Assembly (NCBI GenBank): GCA_964592965.1
Contig: CAZQJX010000002.1
Location: 1 to 48,291, forward strand
Origin: CAZKMM01 sp964592965
GTDB lineage: Bacteria > RBG-13-61-14 > DRUE01
Direction: 5' to 3'
DNA: 48,291 nt
Made by a program: the position numbers and the translations under genes. The notes beneath the pieces were generated by a model, which did no database searches, had not been told where the DNA came from, and saw nothing but the letters and a program-made list of their open reading frames with translations. Below are positions 40,209 to 48,291 of this stretch, piece by piece. How positions within the stretch are numbered: position 1 is the first letter of the stretch; each line of letters starts with the position of its first letter.

Positions 40209-41903
40209 TTAGCGAACCTTGATTAAAAAGGGCATAAGAAAGAGAATTCTTTCTCTAGATAATTTAGCGAGCTGACCGAGCCAGCGAAGCTCATCACCGC
40301 TGAATATGGGCAAAAACGGAATCCTCAGCGGAAAGCTGGGGAAGAGTTTTTTGGGTGGACGAGGATAAATTTCAATAAGCACCCGCTCCTCAGCCCGCAG
40401 ACCTATTTTTTCTTTTGCCAGCTCTATTGCCCGCCTGAGCCCGCCGAACTCGTCAATCAATTTCAAGCTAAGTGCCTGCTTTCCTGTCCAGACCCTTCCC
40501 TGAGCGCTTCTCTCCAGCTCCCTCTTTTTCAGCTTTCTTGCCTGAGCAACCTTTTCCACAAAATCTTTGTAGAAGAATTCAACTTCTTTTTTAATCTTGG
40601 TTTTCTTTTTGCCTTCAAGAAAAGAGTAGTCAGAATAAAGGTCTGCGTTTTCGCCACGCTTTACCTGCTCCTTTTTCATTCCTAGTTTGTGATACAAACC
40701 ACGCAGATTAATCTTACCAGCAATAACACCAATGGAGCCGGTTAGAGTGGTGGGCTGAGCAAGAATATGATTTGCTGGCATTGCCAGATAATATCCGCCA
40801 CTTGCTGCCACATCTGCCATAGAGACAATTAAAGGCTTTGATTCAGCAAGCAGGCTCAGCTCCCGCCAGATAAGGTCAGAGGCAAAACCGCTTCCGCCTG
40901 GGCTGTCAATTCTAAAAATAACTGCCTGAATATGCTTATTTTCCCTAATGGTTTTTAAAGACTTAACCATATTTTCTGCTGATAGGGTTTCATCCCATTG
41001 GCTGAACCCAGATTCTTCATCTAGATGAATAATCCCGGTTCCATAAACCAAAGCAAGCCGGGGAATTCTTCGCAGATTTTCAATTCCTGCCCGTGCCAGT
41101 GTTCGCAGGCGATAGTAATAATCAGCGCTGATTTTACGAACTGGCTCGCCAATAATCTCCTCTAAATGCTCTTCCAGCTGGTCAAGATAAAGGACTTTAT
41201 CTATAAGTTTTTTGCTCAGCGCTTCTTCTGCCAGATATGGCGCATTATCAATAATTTTTTTGATTTTTTCTTTTTCAATTCCTCTGCTTTGAGCAATAGC
41301 CTTTACCAGCTCATCATAAATGCTAGTTAAAAGCTCTTCCAGTGCTTCCCGATGCTCTTTGGACATAGAATTGCGGATATAAGGCTCGACCGCGGATTTG
41401 TATTTTCCAGCTTGGAAAAATTCCGGCTTGATTTCCAGCTTATCCAGCGTGCCTTTAAAGAAAATTACCTCGCTTAAAAGACCAACAAGGTCAAGGCTCT
41501 GGGTGGGTGGGACGATTATTTCATCGCAGGCGCAGGCAAGGAAGTATTCCAAACTGCCAGCCTCTTCCAGAAAAGCAAAAGCCTTTTTGCCCCGTGCCCG
41601 AAAAGAAATTATAGCTTCTCTCAGCTCCTGAGTTCTTCCCCAGCCAAGATTATGATAGCCGATTTTTACAAGACAGGCTTTGATGTGCTCATCTTCTTCT
41701 GCTTCTTTTAAAGCAAAAATCAAATCTGAAAAGCAGGTTGGTGGCTTAGCTAGATATCGCTGGAGCAGGTTAAGCTTTGGCTTGTATTCTACCAGCTCTC
41801 CATAAACATTAAGTTCAAGAACATTTGCCCGCTTAAGAACAAGATTGGGTCTTGCCCAAATAGATGAAGCTATTTTACCAATGCTGTTGAGAACAGGGCT
41901 CAT
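40209..41903 (-). CDS. sppA: Signal peptide peptidase SppA, long (tandem-domain) form
   Basis: 564 aa with two ClpP-like repeats, the protease IV type. The catalytic dyad is split as in E. coli SppA: Lys169 in AGKYKSAVEPY of the N-terminal repeat and Ser368 in DVAASGGYYLAM of the C-terminal repeat. RIDSPGGSG and LTGSIGVIAGK are further hallmarks. It degrades leftover signal peptides in the membrane. A clear N-terminal membrane anchor is not visible; only a hydrophobic C-terminus (ERILFLMPFLI) is. It overlaps the cyclophilin gene by 4 nt. Confidence 0.93.
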   Translation of the reverse strand: MSPVLNSIGKIASSIWARPNLVLKRANVLELNVYGELVEYKPKLNLLQRYLAKPPTCFSDLIFALKEAEEDEHIKACLVKIGYHNLGWGRTQELREAIISFRARGKKAFAFLEEAGSLEYFLACACDEIIVPPTQSLDLVGLLSEVIFFKGTLDKLEIKPEFFQAGKYKSAVEPYIRNSMSKEHREALEELLTSIYDELVKAIAQSRGIEKEKIKKIIDNAPYLAEEALSKKLIDKVLYLDQLEEHLEEIIGEPVRKISADYYYRLRTLARAGIENLRRIPRLALVYGTGIIHLDEESGFSQWDETLSAENMVKSLKTIRENKHIQAVIFRIDSPGGSGFASDLIWRELSLLAESKPLIVSMADVAASGGYYLAMPANHILAQPTTLTGSIGVIAGKINLRGLYHKLGMKKEQVKRGENADLYSDYSFLEGKKKTKIKKEVEFFYKDFVEKVAQARKLKKRELERSAQGRVWTGKQALSLKLIDEFGGLRRAIELAKEKIGLRAEERVLIEIYPRPPKKLFPSFPLRIPFLPIFSGDELRWLGQLAKLSRERILFLMPFLIKVR

Positions 41904-42541
41904 TTTTTCACCTCCACCAGCAATTCCATTTTCTTGATGGTCGCAGGAACTTTTGCTTTCCAGGGATAGGGCTTGCTGTGAGGTCCTTCATTTGGTAGCT
42001 CGCTGATTCTGTCAGCTACATCTAACCCTTTTTCTACATATCCAAAAACAGGATAGGCATTGGTTTTGGTCGGGTCGTCAGCAATCATTATATAAAATTG
42101 TGAGCCAATCATATCCACGCGAAGAGGTGGGTGGAACATTCCCACTGCTCCTCGCTTATGAGGAAGGTCATTAAATTCTGGTTTAATGAAATATCCGGGT
42201 CCACCGGTGCCATCACCTTTTGGGTCTCCACCCACAATCATATGATGGGGCACGAGCAAATGGAATTTTAGATTATCATAAAATCCTTCTCTTACCAATT
42301 TAATAAAGTTTTTAACAGTGGCAGGAGCTTTTTCAGGATAAAAACCAATGATGATATCGCCGTAATCTGTTATAATTCGCACCCGCAGTTTTTTAAGCTC
42401 ATCTGTGGTAAATTCATCTAATGGTTTAAGGAGAATATCTTTATCAGCAGGGACGAGCTTGGGTTGATTATTATGGCAGGAAAAAGCCACCAGAATAACA
42501 GCGAAAAAGCAAAGACTATATATAATTTTTTTCAGCATCAA
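41900..42541 (-). CDS. Cyclophilin-type peptidyl-prolyl isomerase lipoprotein lacking the catalytic Arg
   Basis: 213 aa. The N-terminal lipobox AFSC (Cys22) predicts an envelope lipoprotein. The cyclophilin fold follows: YGDIIIGFYPEKAPATVKNFIKL, VGGDPKGDGTGGPGY, RGAVGMFHPP, GSQFYIMIADDPTKTNAYPVFGYVEKG. The key FHR motif is FHL here (Phe93-His94-Leu95), removing the arginine needed for isomerase catalysis. It may be a binding chaperone or have weak activity. Neighbours are an FG-GAP lipoprotein (3-nt gap) and sppA (4-nt overlap), all envelope-related. Confidence 0.88.
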   Translation of the reverse strand: MMLKKIIYSLCFFAVILVAFSCHNNQPKLVPADKDILLKPLDEFTTDELKKLRVRIITDYGDIIIGFYPEKAPATVKNFIKLVREGFYDNLKFHLLVPHHMIVGGDPKGDGTGGPGYFIKPEFNDLPHKRGAVGMFHPPLRVDMIGSQFYIMIADDPTKTNAYPVFGYVEKGLDVADRISELPNEGPHSKPYPWKAKVPATIKKMELLVEVKK

Positions 42542-42544
42542 TTT

Positions 42545-44246
42545 TTATTTTAATAGATAACCTGTGCTAGTTCCAGCAATCCCCAGAACAATATGAGGAG
42601 AGGTGGAGCTAAATTTATTGCCAAGTGCAAAATCTGTTATGGAAGATTGGGCTGAAAAAACCTCATACTGAAGTGAAGAAGATGGCTTTGTGGGGTCAAG
42701 GTATATAAGCACTGCTTGGTTTGAGCTAGTAAGGTAAATTAAATCATTGTGCCCGTCTTCATTTATATCTGCTCCACCTTTAATCTTTCCTTCAATTTCT
42801 TTTCCTTGCTCAGCCTGAATAACCATATCTGCTTTGCTGGCATCTGCNNNNNNNNNNNNNNNNNNNNNNNNNNNNNNNNNNNNNNNNNNNNNNNNNNNNN
42901 NNNNNNNNNNNNNNNNNNNNNNNNNNNNNNNNNNNNNNNNNNNNNNNATTAATCTGGATTTGAAGATTTCTGGAGTTTATCTGAGAGAAATCTATTACGC
43001 CATTATCACCGCCAAGGAACAAATAAACTGCTCCCAGTTTTTCTGCCTGAGCATTTTCCGCTAAAGGAGCGCTGAGCAAAATATCAGGTGCGCCGTCACC
43101 GTTCAGGTCAGAACCGCAGGCAACTGCCTGAGCAAATTCAGAAGCAGTATCACCTTCAATTACCACTGATGCAACTTCAGCAATATTTGCATTTTGCGGA
43201 ATGGCTCCAAGAGTGCTTCCATCTTCACCGCCCAACACAATATATACTTTGGCTAAGTTGGGGTCGGCAATAAGAAAATCGCTGTATCCATCGCTATTGA
43301 GGTCATTGCAAAAAGCCATATCTTTGCCAAGATTTGAGCCTGTGGTCTCTCCTTCAATAACCGCCCAAGCAGATTGAGAAGAAAGAGATGAAAGGGAAGG
43401 GGAATTGAACAAATAAACCTTTCCTTTGCCTGCCGAGGGGGCGCTTATGGCAATATCATTTTTTCCATCTCGGTCAATATCATTCAGCCTGATTATTTTG
43501 CTTCCAAATTGCTCGCCTGACTCTCCGGTTATGACCAAATCCGCATAAATATCTTTGGTCTGGCGAATGGTTGAGCCGAAAAGCTCTATGATTTCAAAAA
43601 GCTCATCATCCTCTCTGCCATAAAATATTGCTACCTTTGATTGGCTGGGACTGGAAAGAGCAAGGTCAGAATAACCATCTTGATTAAAATCACCAATCCC
43701 TGCAACCACCTCGCCCATATCTACATTTATTTCTTGGCTTTTTAGCGGAACTCCTAAAAAAGGGATTTTCCCCTGAGCAAAAGCAGGAGCAGAGCGCTGA
43801 GCGATTTCATCAATAGCCCAGAGGCAGAAAAAATATGTCTCGCCTCGCTGGAGCTCTAAATTCATAAGATTAAATACCTCAGGCTCGCCAGATGGCTTGG
43901 GAAAAGGCTCGCCATAAACCTTATGGAGAAGGGAATTATTTTCATCGCAGATTTTATTGAAATCAATTCCGTTGCTTTTTCTTTCAGTTTCAGATAAATA
44001 GCGAAGGTCATAAAGAGATGCTTCTCCTTCATCGCCGTTATCACCAGTTGCTGTCCAGGCAAGGGCATAGGTTCGGCTGGGAAATTCTTGCTCAGCCAGC
44101 TGAACTCTTCCCTGTGAAAACTGAACAGCGCTCGGGTCAGTAAAAAACACAAGGTCATCTATTTTGCCAGGGCTTTCCTGGTCGCCTTCTTCGCAGGCAA
44201 AAATAAAAAGGCAGAGCGCAAAAATTAACAAGATGCTCTTTTTCAT
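42545..44246 (-). CDS. FG-GAP/integrin-alpha-like repeat lipoprotein (interrupted by gap)
   Basis: From ATG 44246 (TAGGAGA upstream; the open frame continues 5' into the next gene) the protein starts KKSILLIFALCLFIFACEEG, a lipoprotein signal with Cys18 or so. About five FG-GAP repeats with calcium-loop patterns follow: GDFNQDGYSDLALSSP, DIDRDGKNDIAISAP, DLNSDGYSDFLIADP, DLNGDGAPDILLSAP and, beyond the gap, DINEDGHNDLIYL. These build a beta-propeller on the cell surface or outer membrane. The two parts are in different frames across the 100 N, as expected if the gap length is arbitrary. Its start overlaps the deacetylase gene by 4 nt. Confidence 0.83.
42848..42947. other. Scaffold gap (100 N) inside the FG-GAP lipoprotein gene
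   Basis: A 100-N placeholder. Both sides encode FG-GAP repeats on the minus strand in different frames, so the join is reasonable but the true length unknown. Confidence 0.98.
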
Positions 44247-45289
44247 TCTCCTAGCCCCCGCCAATAATTCTTTTGATATTTGATTAATTGCTCCAAGATA
44301 TTTTCTGCGGTTGAGGTGGGCTTGCCCAAAGGCTCTAGCGGATTTGACTCTCCTAAAAGAAGGGCAATTATTTCTTTTATGCATCTGGCAATGCCATCAA
44401 TTGAGTATCCACCTTCTAGGGTAAAAACTATTTTGCCGTTGCAAGTTTTGTTTGCAATTTCCAAAAGAATGGTTGCAAGCCGTGCAAAGCCTTTTTCTGT
44501 AACCTCCATTCCTCCAAGCGGGTCCTGATAGTATGGGTCAAATCCAGCAGAAACTAAAACCAGTTCAGGATTGTATTCCAGAGCAATGGGCAGAAGGAGC
44601 TTGGTATAAACGGCATCATAATCTTCATCGCCCATTCCGCCGGGAAGAGGAACATTTACGGTAAAGCCTTCTCCTTTGCCATCTCCAACTTCGCTGAAAT
44701 ATCCAGTTCCCGGGTAAAAAGGATAGCGATGGCTGGAAAAATAAAGCACCTCGTTAGTTTTGTAAAAAGAATGCTGGGTGCCGTTTCCGTGATGGACATC
44801 AAAGTCAACAATTAAGATTTTTTTCAAGCCTTTTTCTCTCAGCGCCCAAGCACTAGCAATAGCGATGTTGTTGAAAAGGCAAAATCCCATTGCCCGTTCC
44901 CGCTCAGCATGATGCCCTGGCGGTCGGATGAGAGCAAAACCGCTGTTAAGCTCGCCGTCAAGGACTTTATCCACTAAATTAATCAAGCTTCCTACGGCAT
45001 AAAGAGCGGATTCAAAAGAATGAGGAGAAGTGGGAGTGTCGCCATCAAGATAAACCACATCTTTTCCCTTTGTGTTTTCAATGACCTTATAGTGAGATTT
45101 TGAATGAATAAGGCAGATTTCATCAACAGTTGCCTGCCTGAGCTCAACCTCAACCAGTTTCTGGCTTAAACCGCTCTGGTCAAGCATTGAATAAATTGAA
45201 ACGAGGCGGTCAGCACATTCAGGATGACCCCAACCTGTGTCGTGCTTTAAAAAAATCTCTCCTCTTACAACTCCTACTTTTTGCGCCAT
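44243..45289 (-). CDS. Histone deacetylase-family amidohydrolase (class II-like)
   Basis: 348 aa. Zinc ligands are Asp164 and His166 (DFDVHHGNG) and Asp251 (SAGFDPYY). The charge-relay histidine pair is His126-His127 (RPPGHHAER), and the transition-state Tyr is Tyr295 (LEGGYS). The N-terminal H-DTGWGHPECADRL motif is intact, so the enzyme should be active. Bacterial members hydrolyse acetyl-polyamines, acetoin-related or acetyl-lysine substrates; which applies is unknown. It is co-transcribed with the FG-GAP lipoprotein (4-nt overlap) and the BadF activase. Confidence 0.93.
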   Translation of the reverse strand: MAQKVGVVRGEIFLKHDTGWGHPECADRLVSIYSMLDQSGLSQKLVEVELRQATVDEICLIHSKSHYKVIENTKGKDVVYLDGDTPTSPHSFESALYAVGSLINLVDKVLDGELNSGFALIRPPGHHAERERAMGFCLFNNIAIASAWALREKGLKKILIVDFDVHHGNGTQHSFYKTNEVLYFSSHRYPFYPGTGYFSEVGDGKGEGFTVNVPLPGGMGDEDYDAVYTKLLLPIALEYNPELVLVSAGFDPYYQDPLGGMEVTEKGFARLATILLEIANKTCNGKIVFTLEGGYSIDGIARCIKEIIALLLGESNPLEPLGKPTSTAENILEQLIKYQKNYWRGLGE

Positions 45290-45308
45290 TTTTTCGCTCC
45301 TTTCATTT

Positions 45309-46091
45309 TTATCTGTTTGCTCTCTCCTTTGCTAAAAGAGCTGCTCCCAGCGCACCAATGATTTGAGGCTCATCGGGCACAAGGGGCTCAAAGCCTAGCT
45401 TGTCTTTAAGGGCACGAATTACGCCCTGATTTTTCGCCACGCCACCGCTTACCACCACATCAGGCTCAATTCCCACACGGCTTGCCAGACCAAAAATCCT
45501 CTCCACCACAGAGTTGTGAACCGCTTTGATAATATCTTCTCTTTTCTCTCCCCGAGCAAGAAGTCCCACTACCTCGCTTTCAGCAAAAACCGTGCAGACA
45601 CTGCTCACCCTGAGGTCTTTTGAGCTTTTTTTCTCAAGCTCTCCCATTTCGCTCACTTCCACTTCCAATGCCCTAGCCATTACCTCCAGAAATCTTCCAG
45701 TGCCAGCTGCGCATTTGTCATTCATTTGGAAGTTTATCACTTTTCCTTGCTCATCAATTCTTATTGCTTTTGAGTCCTGCCCGCCAATGTCAATAATGGT
45801 GCGTGCACTGGGAAAAAGATGAAAAGCTCCACGAGCATGACAGGTTATTTCAGTAATTACCTCATCAGCACCTGCTCGCTCCCTTCCATATCCTGTGGCA
45901 ACCATTTTTTCGATTTGTTCTCTTTTTATTCCCGCTTGGCTAAGGGCTGATTCCAAAGCACGGGCAAGCGCCTTTTTGCTATCTGCACCACTAAGCTCAA
46001 TGGCATAGCTTATAACCTCTGCTTTTTCATCAATGAGCACAACCTCGGTTGAAATTGAGCCGATATCCACTCCTGCATAGTATTGTGGCAT
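45309..46091 (-). CDS. BadF/HgdC-type CoA-dehydratase activase (ATPase)
   Basis: 260 aa ASKHA ATPase. GVDIGSISTEVVLID is the phosphate-1 loop, DIGGQDSKAI phosphate-2 and VSGGVAKNQGV the adenosine motif. Cys127 (DKCAAGTG) and Cys166 (SSVCTVFAESEV) are the two per subunit that hold the dimer-bridging [4Fe-4S] cluster. These proteins use ATP to push an electron into 2-hydroxyacyl-CoA dehydratase or benzoyl-CoA reductase and work only in anaerobes. No partner dehydratase subunit is in the window; single activases near unrelated genes also occur with uncharacterised DUF2229-type partners. Confidence 0.93.
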   Translation of the reverse strand: MPQYYAGVDIGSISTEVVLIDEKAEVISYAIELSGADSKKALARALESALSQAGIKREQIEKMVATGYGRERAGADEVITEITCHARGAFHLFPSARTIIDIGGQDSKAIRIDEQGKVINFQMNDKCAAGTGRFLEVMARALEVEVSEMGELEKKSSKDLRVSSVCTVFAESEVVGLLARGEKREDIIKAVHNSVVERIFGLASRVGIEPDVVVSGGVAKNQGVIRALKDKLGFEPLVPDEPQIIGALGAALLAKERANR

Positions 46092-46112
46092 TTCCTTCCC
46101 TCATTGCTTTAT

Positions 46113-46586
46113 TTAAAATCTTCTCTTTAGCTTGGCTTCTCTGCGAAGCTCTCTTTCCAGATCTCGCTTTTTGAGCTCTTCTCTTCGGTCATAGAGCTTC
46201 TTGCCTTTTGCCAAAGCTATTTCCAGCTTGGCAAGACCTCTTTTATTGAAATATATCTTTGTGGGAATAATGGTATAGCCCCGCTCCGTGACTTTTCCTA
46301 AAAGCCTTTTCAGCTCCTTTTTATGCAAAAGTAGCTTGCGAGGTCGCTCTGGCTGATGATTGAAAAATTTGCTCTGAGGGTAAGGGGCAATATGCGCTCC
46401 TACCAGATAGAGCTCGCCATCTTCAAACCTGCAATATGCATCCTTAAGGTTTGCTCTTCCTTCCCGAAGGGATTTTACCTCAGTGCCAAGAAGCTGAATG
46501 CCAGCTTCATAACGCTCCTCAAGCTGGTAGCGCCTTTCTGCTTCTTTGTTTCTGCAGACAATTTTTGCTTCATTCTTTATGCTCAT
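46113..46586 (-). CDS. smpB: SsrA-binding protein
   Basis: 157 aa. The characteristic EAGIQLLGTEVKSLREGRANLKDAY, HIAPYPQS, RKLLLHKKEL and GYTIIPTKIYFNKRGLAKLEIALAKGKKLYDRRE stretches are all present. SmpB carries tmRNA into stalled ribosomes. Its start overlaps the rseC-like gene by 17 nt. The ssrA RNA gene was not found next to it. Confidence 0.98.
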   Translation of the reverse strand: MSIKNEAKIVCRNKEAERRYQLEERYEAGIQLLGTEVKSLREGRANLKDAYCRFEDGELYLVGAHIAPYPQSKFFNHQPERPRKLLLHKKELKRLLGKVTERGYTIIPTKIYFNKRGLAKLEIALAKGKKLYDRREELKKRDLERELRREAKLKRRF

Positions 46587-47064
46587 TTAAAAGCACCTCA
46601 ATAATCTGGGGTCTGAATTCAGCTCGCTTTGATTTCCTTTTTGCCCACAGCCAGATGAAAATAAAGCTTAAAAGCAGAAAAAATCCACCGAGAAAAAGAC
46701 TCGGATTATCTGCCTCAAAAAGAATATTATTCAAAGTATTTCCCAGCATACCTGATATTGCCAGCCGATACCCTGAAAGCGAAATTAATTTGCCCAATCC
46801 TGCACCTGCAAAAAGCGCAAGTAGAGGAATTACATAAAATAAAAGCGATGCCTTAATGAGCTTTTTACCACCAATAGCAATAACTACCATATCGCCCTGC
46901 TTTGCGCCAATGGGATTTTCCGCCCAAACCTTTCTTATGCCCTCATCCGCGACCAGTGAGCAGTGAGCTTTGCTCGGGCAGTTCTGGCAGAGCTCACTTC
47001 GTTTAACCTCAACCAGTGCCAGCCCTGACTTAATTTCATAAACTTTGCCTGTTTCACGAATCAA
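46570..47064 (-). CDS. RseC/MucC-like integral membrane protein
   Basis: 164 aa. A Cys-x2-Cys-x5-Cys motif (CQNCPSKAHC; 26, 29, 35) lies at the start, then a small beta domain (VWAENPIGAKQGDMVVIAI) and two membrane helices (about 70-90 and 125-145). This is the SoxR-reducing/RseC family (PF04246), which in various bacteria assists electron transfer to SoxR through Rnf/Rsx or modulates RseB. Neither partner is in the window. It overlaps smpB by 17 nt. Confidence 0.88.
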   Translation of the reverse strand: MIRETGKVYEIKSGLALVEVKRSELCQNCPSKAHCSLVADEGIRKVWAENPIGAKQGDMVVIAIGGKKLIKASLLFYVIPLLALFAGAGLGKLISLSGYRLAISGMLGNTLNNILFEADNPSLFLGGFFLLLSFIFIWLWAKRKSKRAEFRPQIIEVLLNEHKE

Positions 47065-47097
47065 TTTTCTCTCCTAGCTGGGAGTTGATTAGAAAGA

Positions 47098-47514
47098 TTA
47101 GAAGGGAACATCCTCTTCATCTTGTTCAATAGGTTCATAAACCACTTCTTCCTCTTCACCCACAGGAGCCTCTCCTTTTGCTCCTAAAAGAATGATGCTT
47201 TGAGCGATTATCTCGGTGGTAAATCTTCGCTGACCGTTTTGGTCTGTCCATTCTCTTTTGCGGAGCCTTCCCTCAACATAAACCTGCTTTCCTTTGGCAA
47301 GGTATTCTCCGCAGAATTCAGCCAGCCTGCCAAAAGCAACTATTCGGTGCCATTCGGTTCTCTCCTGCTGTTTTCCTTCTGGGTCGGTCCAGACTTCATT
47401 GGTTGCCATACGGAAATTAGCCACTGCTTTACCAGATTTTGGTAGATAGCGAATTTCTGGGTCTGCTCCCAAATGCCCTATTAAAAGCACCTTGTTTAAT
47501 GACCTGCTCCCCAT
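47098..47514 (-). CDS. ssb: Single-stranded DNA-binding protein
   Basis: 138 aa. The OB fold (about 5-107) shows SLNKVLLIGHLGADPEIRYLPKSGKAVANFRMATNE, TEWHRIVAFGRLAEFCGEYLAKGKQVYVEGRLRKREW. The acidic tail ends DEEDVPF, matching the partner-binding D-D/E-x-P-F tip. First gene of the long minus-strand run; ribosome site GGAGCG is modest. Confidence 0.97.
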   Translation of the reverse strand: MGSRSLNKVLLIGHLGADPEIRYLPKSGKAVANFRMATNEVWTDPEGKQQERTEWHRIVAFGRLAEFCGEYLAKGKQVYVEGRLRKREWTDQNGQRRFTTEIIAQSIILLGAKGEAPVGEEEEVVYEPIEQDEEDVPF

Positions 47515-47535
47515 TTTTTCGCTCCGAATTTTTCT

Positions 47536-47563
47536 TTGAATTTAGCACAACCCCAGATATAAT
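47536..47563 (+). promoter_or_regulatory. Promoter of plsC
   Basis: TTGAAT (47536-47541), a 16-nt spacer and a perfect TATAAT (47558-47563). The -10 box ends 9 nt before the plsC ATG and there is no Shine-Dalgarno sequence, so the transcript is probably leaderless. Confidence 0.65.
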
Positions 47564-47567
47564 ACAA
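47539..47567 (-). promoter_or_regulatory. Candidate promoter of the ssb operon
   Basis: On the minus strand TTGTAT (47562-47567), a 17-nt spacer and TAAATT (47539-47544), 24 nt before the ssb start. It overlaps the divergent plsC promoter almost completely, so the two probably compete for RNA polymerase. Confidence 0.5.
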
Positions 47568-47572
47568 GACAG

Positions 47573-48291
47573 ATGAAGAAAATTTATACCATTTATATGT
47601 GGCTTATTCTGGCTTTAGCTACTATTTTCTGGGGCACAATTCTTGCGGTTCTGCTCATTTTTGACCAGGGGAGATGGTCATATTTTGCCATCAGCAAGGT
47701 TTGGGCAAGAAGCATTATCTTTTTAAGCAGGGTGCGGGTAAGGGTGGAAGGGCTTGAAGATATTCCCGAAGGTCCGTGCATTTTTATGTCCAATCATCAG
47801 AGCTATTTTGATGTTATCTGCTTGATTGCTTATCTACCCCGTCCAGCCAGGTTTGTTGCCAAGCGAATTTTAAAGTTTATACCAATATTTGGTCAGCTTA
47901 TGTGGGCAACTGGGCATATTATCATTGACCGCAAAAACCCCAAACAGGCTTGGGCAGAGCTTGACCGGGCGGTGGAGAAAATCAAAAAAGGCACAAGCGT
48001 GCTCATCTTCCCGGAAGGAACACGCAGTCCTGACCATCGTTTGGGCGAATTTAAAAAGGGTGGATTTGTTCTTGCTATTAAATCAGGCGTGCCCATTGTT
48101 CCGATTAGCATAACAGGCACCCAGTCTATGATGCCAAAAGGAAAATACAGCTTTAAGCGACCAGAGCTAATTGAAATTAAAATCAGAGAGCCGATTTATG
48201 TTCAGGGATATTCTATGGAGCAGAAGGAAGAATTAATTGAAAAAGCAAGAACCGCCATAATCAAAGGCTTTTCTCCAAATACTCCTGAAGC
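47573..48291 (+). CDS. plsC: 1-acyl-sn-glycerol-3-phosphate acyltransferase (3' truncated by window edge)
   Basis: 239 residues are visible; the gene runs off the right end. An N-terminal membrane helix (about 9-30) precedes the acyltransferase block: NHQSYFD (catalytic His75 and Asp80), a FVAKRILKFIPIFGQ region, FPEGTRS (substrate phosphate site, 147-152) and VPIVPISITGT. It acylates lysophosphatidic acid at the membrane in phospholipid synthesis. Start ATG 47573 is chosen by the family N-terminus and the promoter position. Confidence 0.95.
   Translation, partial: MKKIYTIYMWLILALATIFWGTILAVLLIFDQGRWSYFAISKVWARSIIFLSRVRVRVEGLEDIPEGPCIFMSNHQSYFDVICLIAYLPRPARFVAKRILKFIPIFGQLMWATGHIIIDRKNPKQAWAELDRAVEKIKKGTSVLIFPEGTRSPDHRLGEFKKGGFVLAIKSGVPIVPISITGTQSMMPKGKYSFKRPELIEIKIREPIYVQGYSMEQKEELIEKARTAIIKGFSPNTPE

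Noticed and set aside
44247..44384. 46-residue N-terminal extension of the FG-GAP protein
   Set aside because: It would precede a clear lipoprotein signal and lies inside the HDAC-family gene; the ATG at 44246 has its own ribosome site.

Overview
This window looks like part of a scaffold from an uncultured, probably anaerobic, diderm bacterium. Three runs of exactly 100 N (13365-13464, 16250-16349, 42848-42947) mark scaffold joins, so the source is likely a metagenome assembly. An AsmA-like envelope protein, several lipobox signal peptides and a PilO-like protein point to two membranes. An ADP-forming acetyl-CoA ligase, a BadF/HgdC-type activase, a beta-keto acid cleavage enzyme and B12-controlled uptake suggest a fermentative, B12-using anaerobe. 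No rRNA, tRNA, CRISPR array, transposase or phage gene is visible. The phylum cannot be fixed from what is here; a candidate phylum fits best.

Layout. 1-1100: a cobalamin riboswitch and terminator control a truncated BtuF-like lipoprotein on the minus strand. 1124-5031: a plus-strand run of a BKACE enzyme, a lone cNMP-binding domain, three tiny membrane proteins, a class V aminotransferase-fold enzyme and an endonuclease III-superfamily glycosylase. 5199-5525: thioredoxin, convergent with that run. 5784-11463: gatC-gatA-gatB and a large AsmA-like protein. 11525-13322: a PilO-like protein and a BtrH-like protein. 13465-17435: a hexuronate/glycoside block (UxuB-type fructuronate reductase, tagaturonate epimerase UxaE, GH31 glycosidase) interrupted by gaps. 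17419-22503 (minus): a compact operon of an unknown ORF, AMMECR1, holB, ricT, metG and tatD. 22635-26497: an EF-G paralog and a GT39-like membrane protein with TPRs. 26463-31020 (minus): smc-ftsY. 31350-32084: tlyA. 32177-33804: wHTH-GNAT-LysE. 33789-34451: secreted SRPBCC protein. 34547-38517: DUF502, ROK kinase, ADP-forming acyl-CoA ligase. 38893-39348: flavin reductase-like protein. 39350-47514: an eleven-gene minus-strand run (ssb, rseC-like, smpB, BadF activase, HDAC-family hydrolase, FG-GAP lipoprotein, cyclophilin lipoprotein, sppA, two zinc-ribbon/DUF2007 paralogs). 47573-end: truncated plsC.

How the parts fit. Most genes are housekeeping: indirect tRNA amidation (GatCAB), Met-tRNA charging, replication clamp loading, SRP receptor, chromosome condensation, tmRNA rescue, phospholipid synthesis. 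Accessory metabolism is sugar-acid breakdown (UxaE/UxuB/GH31), ATP recovery from acyl-CoA, sugar phosphorylation and possibly B12-linked amino acid fermentation. Genes are tightly packed: several convergent pairs overlap at their 3' ends and few intrinsic terminators are visible. Sigma70-like promoters are easy to see, several as near-consensus boxes 16-17 nt apart. In three of them the -10 box lies only 7-9 nt before the start codon, which suggests leaderless transcripts. The likeliest under-described items are the cNMP/mini-membrane-protein cluster, the AUA-initiated GT39-TPR gene, the tandem zinc-ribbon/DUF2007 pair next to sppA, and the cyclophilin lipoprotein that lacks the catalytic arginine.
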